This document shows, in pieces, positions 43,004 through 50,122 of a DNA stretch of 64,000 bases (positions are counted from its first letter, which is position 1; the number at the start of each line of letters is the position of its first letter). Both the position numbers and the translations under genes were made by a program. Source of the DNA: Betaproteobacteria bacterium (lineage in GTDB: Bacteria > Pseudomonadota > Gammaproteobacteria > Burkholderiales > Casimicrobiaceae); NCBI GenBank assembly GCA_016720425.1, contig JADKKQ010000001.1:372001-436000 (forward strand), in the 5' to 3' direction. Under the pieces are notes generated by a model. It saw only the letters and a list, made by a program, of their open reading frames with translations. It searched no databases and was not told where the DNA came from.

Positions 43004-43771
43004 TTACTCCATTTTGAAGCCGCCATCGATACTGAACACCTGGCCCGTCACGTAGTTGGCGTAGGCGGACACCAGGAACCACACCGCGTAGGCAATCTCC
43101 TCCGGCTTGCCGTAGCGTCGCAACAGGATCTTCGCCGTGATCTCGTCGCCGGCGAGCTCGCGGACGTCCTTCGACATCTCGGTCTCGATCACGCCGGGCG
43201 CGACCGCATTGACGGTGATGCGCCGCGGCGCGAGCTCGACCGCCAGCGAGCGGGTGAAGGCCTCGATCGCGCCCTTGCTCGCCGCGTAGTTGGTCTGGCC
43301 GCGGCCACCCTTGGCGGCCGAGACCGACGAGAGGTTGACGATGCGCCCCGAGCGCTTCGACACCATGTGCGGCGCCACCGCGCGGGTGACGTTGAACACG
43401 CCCTTGACGTTGGTGTCGATGACGGCGTCGACGTCGCTGTCCTCGAAGGCCAGCAGCGGGTTGTCGCGGATCGTCCCGGCGTTGTTCACCAGGATGTCGA
43501 CGCGCCCGCGGCGTTCGACGATGCGCTCGACCGCCGCGGCGCACGCCGCCGCGTCGCGGATGTCGACCTGTTCGGCGGCGACGGCGAGTCCCGCCGCCGT
43601 CCCCGCGGCGACGACCTCGGCGGCGGCCGCCGCGTTGTGCTGGTAGAAGAACGTGACGTCGGCGCCCTGTGCGGCCAGCAGTTCGACGATCGCGCGCCCG
43701 ATCCCGCGGCTGCCGCCGGTGACCAGCGCGGTCTTGCCGGCGATGCCGGCGTCGGGCAGCGCGACGCTCAT
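43004..43771 (-). CDS. 3-oxoacyl-ACP reductase (FabG-like SDR)
   Basis: The 255-residue classical SDR has the NADP(H) motif ALVTGGSRGIGRAIVE, DILVNNAGTIRDN, catalytic Ser and Tyr-x3-Lys in VNLSSVSAAKGGRGQTNYAASKGAIE, and VNAVAPGVIETEM, all as in FabG. It should reduce 3-ketoacyl-ACP in this pathway. The ATG overlaps the stop of the enoyl-reductase gene (ATGA). Confidence 0.92.
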   Translation of the reverse strand: MSVALPDAGIAGKTALVTGGSRGIGRAIVELLAAQGADVTFFYQHNAAAAAEVVAAGTAAGLAVAAEQVDIRDAAACAAAVERIVERRGRVDILVNNAGTIRDNPLLAFEDSDVDAVIDTNVKGVFNVTRAVAPHMVSKRSGRIVNLSSVSAAKGGRGQTNYAASKGAIEAFTRSLAVELAPRRITVNAVAPGVIETEMSKDVRELAGDEITAKILLRRYGKPEEIAYAVWFLVSAYANYVTGQVFSIDGGFKME

Positions 43772-44523
43772 CCGGAAATGGCGAAGCCGCCGTCGACGAC
43801 CAGCGTGTGCCCGTTGATCATCCGCGCCTCCGGCAGGCAGAGGAGGTAGACGGCGCCGGCGACGTCCTGCGGCGTCAGCACCGGCCCGGCCGGCGTGCGG
43901 CGGGCGAAATCCGCCAGCAGCTCGTCGCGGTTGGGAAAATAGGCCAGCGCGTCGGTGTCGACGACGCCGGCGGAAACGACGTTGACGCGGATGCCGCGCG
44001 GGCCGAGCTCCTGCGCCAGCGCGCGGGCCAGCGCCTCGAGCGCCGCCTTCGACGCGCCGACGAAGCCGTAGCCGGGCATCGCCCGCTCGGAGCCCAGGCT
44101 CGACATGGCGATCATCCGGCCGCCTTCGGGCATCAGCGGCAGCGCCCGCTGCGCGAGGAGATTCAGCGCCAGCGCGTTGGTCTCCATGCACCAGCGCCAG
44201 TGCTTGAGGCCCATCTCGATGGTCGGCTTCAACACGCCGGAGGCGGCGTTGCTGACGACGATGTCGAGGCGGTCGAAGTGCCGGCCGAACTCGGCGAAGA
44301 TCTCGTCGACGCTGTCGGGGATGCCGACGCTGCCCTGGATCGCCACCGCACGGCGGCCCAGCCCCCGGATCTCGGCCACCAGCGCGTCCGCCTCGCCGGC
44401 GCTGTTGTAGTAGTTGACGGCGACGTCGCAGCCCTCGGCCGCGAGCTTTTGCGCGATCGCGCGGCCGATGCCGCGTGCTGCGCCCGTCACCAGGGCGACT
44501 TTGCCAGCCAATGCGCCCGACAT
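43768..44523 (-). CDS. enoyl-ACP reductase, FabL-type SDR
   Basis: The 251-residue SDR differs from FabG by the enoyl-reductase spacing Tyr152-x6-Lys159 in PGYGFVGASKAALEALAR, preceded by IAMSSLGSERAMPG, very like Bacillus FabL (SSLGS...NY-x6-K). The cofactor motif is ALVTGAARGIGRAIAQ. It should reduce the C2-C3 double bond of enoyl-ACP. It is first of the seven biosynthetic genes proper; a TAAAAT box (44604-44609) lies about 80 bases upstream. A plain ketoreductase cannot be excluded without an alignment. Confidence 0.82.
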   Translation of the reverse strand: MSGALAGKVALVTGAARGIGRAIAQKLAAEGCDVAVNYYNSAGEADALVAEIRGLGRRAVAIQGSVGIPDSVDEIFAEFGRHFDRLDIVVSNAASGVLKPTIEMGLKHWRWCMETNALALNLLAQRALPLMPEGGRMIAMSSLGSERAMPGYGFVGASKAALEALARALAQELGPRGIRVNVVSAGVVDTDALAYFPNRDELLADFARRTPAGPVLTPQDVAGAVYLLCLPEARMINGHTLVVDGGFAISG

Positions 44524-44603
44524 GATGGGGTTGCGCTCCGCGGCTCTCGGGGGAAAAGGGGCCGGGCGGGGGAAGGCCCCGCGTCCCGGCCGGTCAAACG
44601 GCT

Positions 44604-44609
44604 ATTTTA
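44604..44609 (-). promoter_or_regulatory. -10-like TAAAAT before the enoyl-reductase gene
   Basis: TAAAAT on the minus strand, overlapping the TAA stop codon (44607-44609) of the preceding hydrolase frame. It could give the seven-gene biosynthetic block its own promoter. No -35 recognised. Confidence 0.4.
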
Positions 44610-45878
44610 CCCTGTCCGGTCAGGGGATGACCTGCGTGCTGCGCACTCCGGCCTTTCGCCCTTGTGCTGCGCCTCCCGGCCTTCGCCCTTGGGACGGCCC
44701 GGCGGGGTCGATGGAGCCCCTTCGTGCTGCGCACTCCGGCCTTCGCCCTTGGGACGGCCCGGCGGGGTCGATGGAGCCCTCTCAGGCCTTGCCCTGGGAG
44801 GCCGGGCGGGGCGCCCGGGCTTCGCCCGGTGGGCGCGGCGCGCGGTCACCAGACGCTGGGCCTCCAGCGCCCAGTGCTTCTTGATGCTGTGCCAGACGTC
44901 GGCCGCCCACAGCACGCTGGCGCGGTCGAGTTCGGGGGGCGGGGTCCAGTTCGCCTCGACCCGCGGGTCGAAGGCGTTGATCCAGTCGCGCATCGCGGGC
45001 TCTTCGGCCAGGTGCGCGGTCCCCGGCACGAACACGTGCGAATAGCTCGCCGGCAGCGTGATGTTGCGGATGTTTGCCTTGCCGTTGGCGTGGAAGGTCT
45101 TCCAGCTCTCGAGTCCCGGGACGTCCCAGGCGAAGAAATCGAGGCCGATCCGGTAGCTCGTGAACTCGTCGACGCTGTCGGGAATCGTCCGCGCGTGCGG
45201 CAATACGCTCCAGTGGATCGGCAGCGCCAGCGACCAGCCGCCGGTGCCGACGACCGAGGCGTAGGCGACCGAGAGGCCGACCACCGGCCGCGCCGCACCG
45301 GTCAGGGGATCGACGATCGTCGTCCGCGACTGCTGCTCGCCGGTCGTCGGGTCGACGACGGAGAGCTCGCCACCGTACGAGCCGGCCAGTTCGTGCAGGA
45401 TCTTCAGCGCCTGGATGCCGCCCTGGCTGTGCCCGACCAGCATCGCGCGCACGCCCTCCTGCTCGTAGTACCACGCGAGCATGCCGGCCTGCCGCTCCGC
45501 GCTATCGTAGGGACTGTACGACAGGTCGCCGCCGCCGACGTTGCGGATGCGCTCGATCGGATAGCCCATCGCGGCGAGGAACTCGGCGAACGACTCCATC
45601 AGCAGGTGGACCCCGTAGACGCCGCCGTGCAGCAGCATGATCCGCGGCACCGGGCCGCGCGCGAGCGTCTCGCGCACGTCGCGGTCGCCGACCTTCTCGG
45701 GGTCGAGCGCCAGGATCCGGTCGTCGAGCGCGCGGGCGTCGGCGGCGGAGAGCGCGACCGGCGGCCGTGTCGCGGCCGCGCGCGCGACGTCCGGCGCCGG
45801 CGTCGAGGCGCAGCCGGACAGGGCGACGGCGAAGGCGACCAGCGCCAGCGCCCGGGTGGGGTGCAATCGGGATTTCAT
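44607..45878 (-). CDS. alpha/beta-hydrolase lipoprotein with repeat-derived C-terminal tail
   Basis: The 423-residue product has a lipoprotein signal (ALVAFAVALSGC) and an alpha/beta-hydrolase domain: PRIMLLHGGVYGVHLLMESFAEFLAAMGYPIERIRNVGG, the nucleophile elbow AMLVGHSQGGIQALK and SHVFVPGTAHLAEEP with the likely catalytic His. It is a paralogue of the hydrolase encoded at 47158-48273 (both share VWHSIKKHW/IWHSLKKHW near the end). The paralogue stops there, whereas this frame runs about 75 residues further through 60-bp repeats, giving Arg/Pro-rich PPGRPKGEGRSAQHEG copies. It is an envelope esterase, lipase or acyltransferase of unknown substrate. Its ATG overlaps the upstream acyltransferase stop. 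Confidence 0.82.
   Translation of the reverse strand: MKSRLHPTRALALVAFAVALSGCASTPAPDVARAAATRPPVALSAADARALDDRILALDPEKVGDRDVRETLARGPVPRIMLLHGGVYGVHLLMESFAEFLAAMGYPIERIRNVGGGDLSYSPYDSAERQAGMLAWYYEQEGVRAMLVGHSQGGIQALKILHELAGSYGGELSVVDPTTGEQQSRTTIVDPLTGAARPVVGLSVAYASVVGTGGWSLALPIHWSVLPHARTIPDSVDEFTSYRIGLDFFAWDVPGLESWKTFHANGKANIRNITLPASYSHVFVPGTAHLAEEPAMRDWINAFDPRVEANWTPPPELDRASVLWAADVWHSIKKHWALEAQRLVTARRAHRAKPGRPARPPRARPERAPSTPPGRPKGEGRSAQHEGAPSTPPGRPKGEGREAQHKGERPECAARRSSPDRTG
44632..44780. repeat. 60-bp tandem repeat (locus 2), two full units plus a partial one
   Basis: 44661-44720 and 44721-44780 are near-identical 60-base units (core GCACTCCGGCCTTCGCCC, then TTGGGACGGCCCGGCGGGG); a shorter copy lies at 44632-44660. 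They form the 3' end of the hydrolase frame. The same family occurs at 19877-19983. Confidence 0.9.
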
Positions 45879-47161
45879 GGGGCCAATGATCGAATGCCCG
45901 CAAGAACGCGGGCCGCAACATTATCCACGGTCTCGCGGTCGAAAGCAGCCACCCGCCACGAATAGCCCAGGTGCAGCCGGCCGTTGACCGTGCTCGCCGC
46001 AACCACCAGCGGCGCCATCGGCCCGGTGGGCACGCCGCGGAAGTAGTCGGCCGGCGCCTGCCCGCCCGCTTCGCGCCACAGCGCCTCGACGTTGAGCAGC
46101 GTCACGCCGCCCCAGACCGGGTAGTTCTTGGCGTGGAAGACGGCCCGCACCTCCGGCGCCATGAAGCGCCACGCGAGGCCGCTGGCCGCGATGCCGGTCA
46201 GCGTCTGCAGGTAGTACTTGCGCTGCTTGGTGCGCCGCGTCTGCACCTGCAGGTCGCGCGCGAGCGCGGGGAGTTCCTGCCCCGCCGGCATCGGGTGCGT
46301 CACCCGGAACGAGCTCAGGAACTGGCCGAAGACCGAGCTGGCCGGGGGCTGGAAGTCGCCGCGGATGTTGACGATCGACGCCGCCGCCATCATCCGCCGC
46401 CGCCCGCCGCGGCGCTCGCCGGCCAGCGGCGCCATCGCCTGCAGCAGCAGCGCGAGCAGCAGGTCGTTCAGCGTCACCCCCCAGGACCGGGCGACCCGGC
46501 GCGCCTGCGCCAGCGTCGCCGCGTCGACGGTCCGCAGCAGGAAGGCGTTGGTCGGCGGCACGCCCTCGCGGTAGTGCGGACGCGCGGTGTGGCGGCAGCT
46601 GCGGATCATCTCCACCAGCCCCGGCAGTCCCGCGACCAGCCGTCCGGCGTGGCGGGCGAGCAGGCGGCCGTACGCGGCCGGGTAGCGGTCGAGACGCCGC
46701 GGCGTGAAGCGCTCGCCCTCCACGTAGGCGTCGTGCAGGTCCTTCATCAGCACCACGATCGAGTCGCCGCCGGCGATGAAGTGGTCGTAGGCGAGGCCGA
46801 GGTGGAAGCGGTCGCCGCCGTCGAGCGCGAAGAAGCGGAACGGGTCGAAGGCGCCGTCGGCCGGGAACGCGGCGTTGAGCTCGCGCTCGATCACCTCCTC
46901 GGCCGCGCGCTGCGCGTCGGCACCGGCCGGCAGCACGGCGAGCGACACCGGCGCGGGACCGCCGGCGTAGTCGTAGCGTCCGCGCGCCGCGTCGAGGCGC
47001 AAGCCGGTCAGGCCCTCGCCTTCGAGCGTGCGGGCGATCGCCGCGCGCAGCCGCGCGACGTCGAGCGGCGCGTCGATGCGCAGCACGTGGACGGCGTTGT
47101 AGGGATGCAGCGCGCGCCAGCGCAGCATCGTCCGCTGGAAGAGGTTGAGGCGCCCCTTCAT
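45875..47161 (-). CDS. condensation-domain/WS-DGAT-like acyltransferase
   Basis: The 428 residues look like the BAHD/condensation superfamily used by wax-ester synthases, PapA proteins and NRPS C-domains: LNLFQRTMLRWRALHPYNAVHVLRI, the central motif LGLAYDHFIAGGDSIVVLM, TLNDLLLALLLQAMAPL, VNIRGDF and NVEALWREAG near the end. The usual HHxxxDG reads DHFIAGGD, so the first His is Asp and the Asp is displaced; activity may be altered. It is flanked by two exported hydrolase paralogues with ATGA overlaps on both sides. No signal peptide: cytosolic. Confidence 0.75.
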   Translation of the reverse strand: MKGRLNLFQRTMLRWRALHPYNAVHVLRIDAPLDVARLRAAIARTLEGEGLTGLRLDAARGRYDYAGGPAPVSLAVLPAGADAQRAAEEVIERELNAAFPADGAFDPFRFFALDGGDRFHLGLAYDHFIAGGDSIVVLMKDLHDAYVEGERFTPRRLDRYPAAYGRLLARHAGRLVAGLPGLVEMIRSCRHTARPHYREGVPPTNAFLLRTVDAATLAQARRVARSWGVTLNDLLLALLLQAMAPLAGERRGGRRRMMAAASIVNIRGDFQPPASSVFGQFLSSFRVTHPMPAGQELPALARDLQVQTRRTKQRKYYLQTLTGIAASGLAWRFMAPEVRAVFHAKNYPVWGGVTLLNVEALWREAGGQAPADYFRGVPTGPMAPLVVAASTVNGRLHLGYSWRVAAFDRETVDNVAARVLAGIRSLAP

Positions 47162-48273
47162 GACGGCGCCGTCGCGGCCAGCAGCCGCTGCGCTTCGCGG
47201 CACCAGTGCTTCTTGAGGCTGTGCCAGATGTCGGCGGCGTGAATCAGGTTGGTCGTGTCGACCCCGGCGGGCGGCGAGCCGCCGGCGCCGGGCACGTAAG
47301 TGTCGATCCACGACCGCGTGGCCGGCTCGCGGGCGAGCCCGGCGGCCAGCGGCAGCAGCACGTGCCGGTAGTCCGACGGCAGCACGACGTTGCGCACCGC
47401 GGCGCTGCCGGTCGCGACGTAGGGCTCGATGCTGCCGAAGTTGCCGGCGATCGGATCCCACTCCATCGCGAAGCCGGTGAACTCGCCGACGGTGTCCGGG
47501 ATCTGCGTCAGGCGCTCCAGCATCGACCACTGCCCCAGCAGCAGCCGCGGCAGCTTGCCGGTCGCGATGGCGCTCGCCCACGGCACCTGCAGCCCCAGCA
47601 CCGGGCGCTCGCGGCCGCTGCGCGGATCGACGATGGTCGTGCGCGGCTCCGGTGCGTCGCGCAGCGGATCCCAGACCGCAAGATGCGCATTGAACGCGCC
47701 GGCCAGCTCGTGCAGCGTCCGGATCGCCAGCATCCCGCCTTGGCTGTGCCCGATCAGCAGCGGGACGATGCCTTCGCGCTCGTAGTGCCAGGCGAGCGTC
47801 CCGGCCAGCGCTTCGCTGCTGCCGAAGCTGTCGTGGGAGAACGTGCCGTCGCGCGGATGTTCGAGCTGGCGCGCCGGGTAGCCCATCGCCACCAGGAACT
47901 CGGCGAAGGGCTCCATCGTCACCAGCGCAACGCTGCCCTGCAGCGCGATGATCCGGGGCGCCGGCACGCGGGCGAGCACGTCGCGGACGTCGTCGGGGCC
48001 GATGCGCTCGGGATCGAGCTGCGCCAGGCGCCGGGCGGTGGCGGCGGGGACCGGCGCCCGGCGCTCGCCCGCCGGGGTCGCAGCCCAGCCGATACCGCAA
48101 ACACTGCCGACGACGGCCGCCGCCAGCGCCGCGCAGGCACCGCGGCGCGCCGGGTCGGGACCGGCCGCGCGCGGCCGGGGGTCGCCGGATCCCGCCGGGC
48201 TGCGGACGCTACCGCCCGAGACGCGGGAAGAAGCGGCCGGTGCGGGCCAGGTACCGGGCGTAGTCTTCGCCAT
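47158..48273 (-). CDS. exported alpha/beta hydrolase (paralogue of 44607-45878)
   Basis: The 371-residue product has a long basic N-terminus and then a hydrophobic export-like segment (GACAALAAAVVGSVCGIGWA). The hydrolase domain has PRIIALQGSVALVTMEPFAEFLVAMGYPARQLEHPRDG, LLIGHSQGGMLAIRTLHELAG, TIVDPRSGRERPVLGLQ and YRHVLLPLAAGLAREP. The His near the end of the fold seen in the paralogue (GTAHLAEE) reads AAGLAREP here, so the catalytic triad may be incomplete. The assigned ATG overlaps the methyltransferase-like gene by 65 bases; a later non-ATG start is possible. The stop overlaps the acyltransferase start. Confidence 0.72.
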   Translation of the reverse strand: MAKTTPGTWPAPAASSRVSGGSVRSPAGSGDPRPRAAGPDPARRGACAALAAAVVGSVCGIGWAATPAGERRAPVPAATARRLAQLDPERIGPDDVRDVLARVPAPRIIALQGSVALVTMEPFAEFLVAMGYPARQLEHPRDGTFSHDSFGSSEALAGTLAWHYEREGIVPLLIGHSQGGMLAIRTLHELAGAFNAHLAVWDPLRDAPEPRTTIVDPRSGRERPVLGLQVPWASAIATGKLPRLLLGQWSMLERLTQIPDTVGEFTGFAMEWDPIAGNFGSIEPYVATGSAAVRNVVLPSDYRHVLLPLAAGLAREPATRSWIDTYVPGAGGSPPAGVDTTNLIHAADIWHSLKKHWCREAQRLLAATAPS

Positions 48274-48823
48274 GGGTTTGCAGCAGGTGGCGCTCTTCGT
48301 TGCGCGCCTTGAGGTTCATCAGCAGCACGTGGACGGCGGCGACGGCCAGCATCGGCAGCGACGGCAGGATCAGCGCCGAGCACAGCATCAGCAGCACCGA
48401 AAAGGCGTAGATCGGGTGGCGGACGTGGCTGAAGAGGCCGTCGGTGATGAGCTTGGTGTTGTCGCGCGAGGCTTCCATCCGCCAGTCGGAGCCCATGCGG
48501 ATCCAGCAGCGGATGGTCTGCACCAGGCAGACGACCGCGACCAGCGCGGCCCCCAGCCGCACGCCGCCGTAGACCGCGCTGCCGCGCGCGAACTCGGGCA
48601 GTGCGAGGAGGCCGGTCGCGTGGCGCTGGGCCAGCCACGGCAGCGTCGCCCACAGCACGACCAGCGGCACCCAGACCAGCCACATCCGCCGTTCCAGCGC
48701 TTGCTCGGGAACGATTCCGACCAGCTTGCGCGACTTGCGCCGGATGCGAACGATCATGAAACCCACGCAGAACCAATAGGTCCAGACCGTTGCCGTCAAG
48801 ATACCGAGAGGTAGATCCGCCAT
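48209..48823 (-). CDS. isoprenylcysteine carboxyl methyltransferase-family membrane protein
   Basis: The 204-residue polytopic protein carries the ICMT/phospholipid-methyltransferase SAM signature at its C-terminus: KLITDGLFSHVRHPIYAFSVLLML and LKARNEERHLLQTHGEDYARYLARTGRF. Family members methylate lipidated cysteines or phospholipid head groups at the inner membrane; in bacteria substrates are mostly unknown. It is the first gene of the lipid-related run, and TATAAT on the minus strand lies about 96 bases upstream. Confidence 0.82.
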   Translation of the reverse strand: MADLPLGILTATVWTYWFCVGFMIVRIRRKSRKLVGIVPEQALERRMWLVWVPLVVLWATLPWLAQRHATGLLALPEFARGSAVYGGVRLGAALVAVVCLVQTIRCWIRMGSDWRMEASRDNTKLITDGLFSHVRHPIYAFSVLLMLCSALILPSLPMLAVAAVHVLLMNLKARNEERHLLQTHGEDYARYLARTGRFFPRLGR

Positions 48824-48918
48824 GGCCTCCCGCCGGCAGTTTGGAGCGGCCGCCGCGGTTGCGCGCGCACCCCCTCCCGTTTCGGCGGCCCGCTGTCGGC
48901 GCGCCGCACTCGCGGTCG

Positions 48919-48924
48919 ATTATA
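48919..48924 (-). promoter_or_regulatory. TATAAT -10 box at the head of the lipid operon
   Basis: TATAAT (minus strand) is the only A+T-rich hexamer in the 141-base gap between the GT9 gene end (48965) and the methyltransferase start (48823). Transcription would begin near 48912 and could cover all genes down to 37820. Confidence 0.5.
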
Positions 48925-48964
48925 GCCGCTGCCACCGGGCCCGGAAAGAAAAGCCCCGGCCGTG

Positions 48965-50122
48965 TCAGGGCGCCGGCGGCGCCGGCGGCACCGGCAGGCC
49001 GAGCCGCAGCCGCACCGCGTCCCACACCACGTCGTCGCCCAGCGCGAGCATGCACTTCGCCTCGGCGCAGCGGCCGGGCTCCGTGCCGGGCAGGCGCTCG
49101 CAGCGGCGGACCCAGGCGACCTCGCGCTTCATGGTGACGTTCTGGTCGCGACACGGAAAATCGGGGACCGTCAGTGCCGTGTACGCGCTCTTGCGCCAGA
49201 AATCGCCCGCGCCCGACAGCAGCGCCGAGCCCGGCCCGTAGAGCACGACCGCGGGCACGCCGACGATGCGCGCGAGGTGCGCGACCCCGGTGTCGGGGCA
49301 GACCAGCAGCTCGGCGTCGGCGAAGAGGTGCCAGAGTTCGGCGAGCGAGAGCGTGCCCGCGTAGCGCGTCCAGTTGCCGGACGGGTCGATCGGGTCCAGC
49401 AGCGCCGCCTCGCCGGGCCCGGTGGACAGCGCGACCGAGTAGCCGGCGTCGCGCAGGCGCTTGCCCAGCTGGCGCCAGCGGCGGCTGGGCCAGTGCTTGA
49501 GGGGCGAGCTCGCCCCCACGTGCAGCACGACGTAGGGTCGGGGCGGGCGACGGAAGTTGGCCACCGGCGGCTGCGGCCAGTCGCTGCGCAGATACGGCGC
49601 CGGCGCCATGCCGTCGACGAGGTGGGCACACAGGTCGCCCCAAGCCATCGGCACGTCCGGGTAGGCGCGCAGCTCGTCGCCCGGCCAGTCCTTCCAGGCG
49701 GGGCTGTCGCCGGCAAAGGCGACGATCCAGCCGGCGTCGAGCGCGCGGGCGAGCCACTGCAGGCGGTTGTCGCCGGGAATGAGCGCGAGGTCGAAACGCG
49801 GTTCGCGCAGCAGCGGCGGCAGCGTCGTCACGTCGGCCGGGTCGTAGGGCAGCACGCGCACGCCGTAGGGCGCGGTCGCGTAGAGGCCGACGCAGGCGAC
49901 CGGGCAGGTCATCACGATCTCGGCGCTCGGCCACAGCGCGCGGCACTTGGCGAGCAACGGCGTCAGCATCAGCGTGTCGCCGAGCAGCAGGTGGTGGGCG
50001 ACCAGGATCCGCTGCGGCATCGGCGGCCGCGCGCGGCGCCGCCCGCGGACGAGGTCGGCTGCCATCCGGGCCAGCGCGAGCCCCACCACCAGCGGCCGGG
50101 CGAACGCGCGCGAACGGCGCAT
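48965..50122 (-). CDS. GT9 glycosyltransferase (heptosyltransferase-like)
   Basis: The 385-residue protein has an Arg-rich N-terminal amphipathic stretch, then the GT9 domain: ILVAHHLLLGDTLMLTPLLAKCRALWP, FDLALIPGDNRLQWLARAL, VVLHVGASSPLKHWPSRRWRQLG and the donor-binding CPDTGVAHLARIVGVPAVVLYGPG. The C-terminal part contains a Cys cluster (FPCRDQ, RRCERLPGTEPGRCAEAKCM), as in some GT9 proteins. It probably transfers a heptose-type sugar in LPS core or a related glycan. The start overlaps the stop of the amidotransferase gene (TGATG). Confidence 0.85.
   Translation of the reverse strand: MRRSRAFARPLVVGLALARMAADLVRGRRRARPPMPQRILVAHHLLLGDTLMLTPLLAKCRALWPSAEIVMTCPVACVGLYATAPYGVRVLPYDPADVTTLPPLLREPRFDLALIPGDNRLQWLARALDAGWIVAFAGDSPAWKDWPGDELRAYPDVPMAWGDLCAHLVDGMAPAPYLRSDWPQPPVANFRRPPRPYVVLHVGASSPLKHWPSRRWRQLGKRLRDAGYSVALSTGPGEAALLDPIDPSGNWTRYAGTLSLAELWHLFADAELLVCPDTGVAHLARIVGVPAVVLYGPGSALLSGAGDFWRKSAYTALTVPDFPCRDQNVTMKREVAWVRRCERLPGTEPGRCAEAKCMLALGDDVVWDAVRLRLGLPVPPAPPAP

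Noticed and set aside
37820..44523. Ordinary aryl polyene or housekeeping fab cluster
   Set aside because: No aromatic starter enzymes, thioesterase or plsX/fabH/fabD neighbours; the enoyl reductase, CLF-like KS and PPTase-LPLAT fusion do not fit either.
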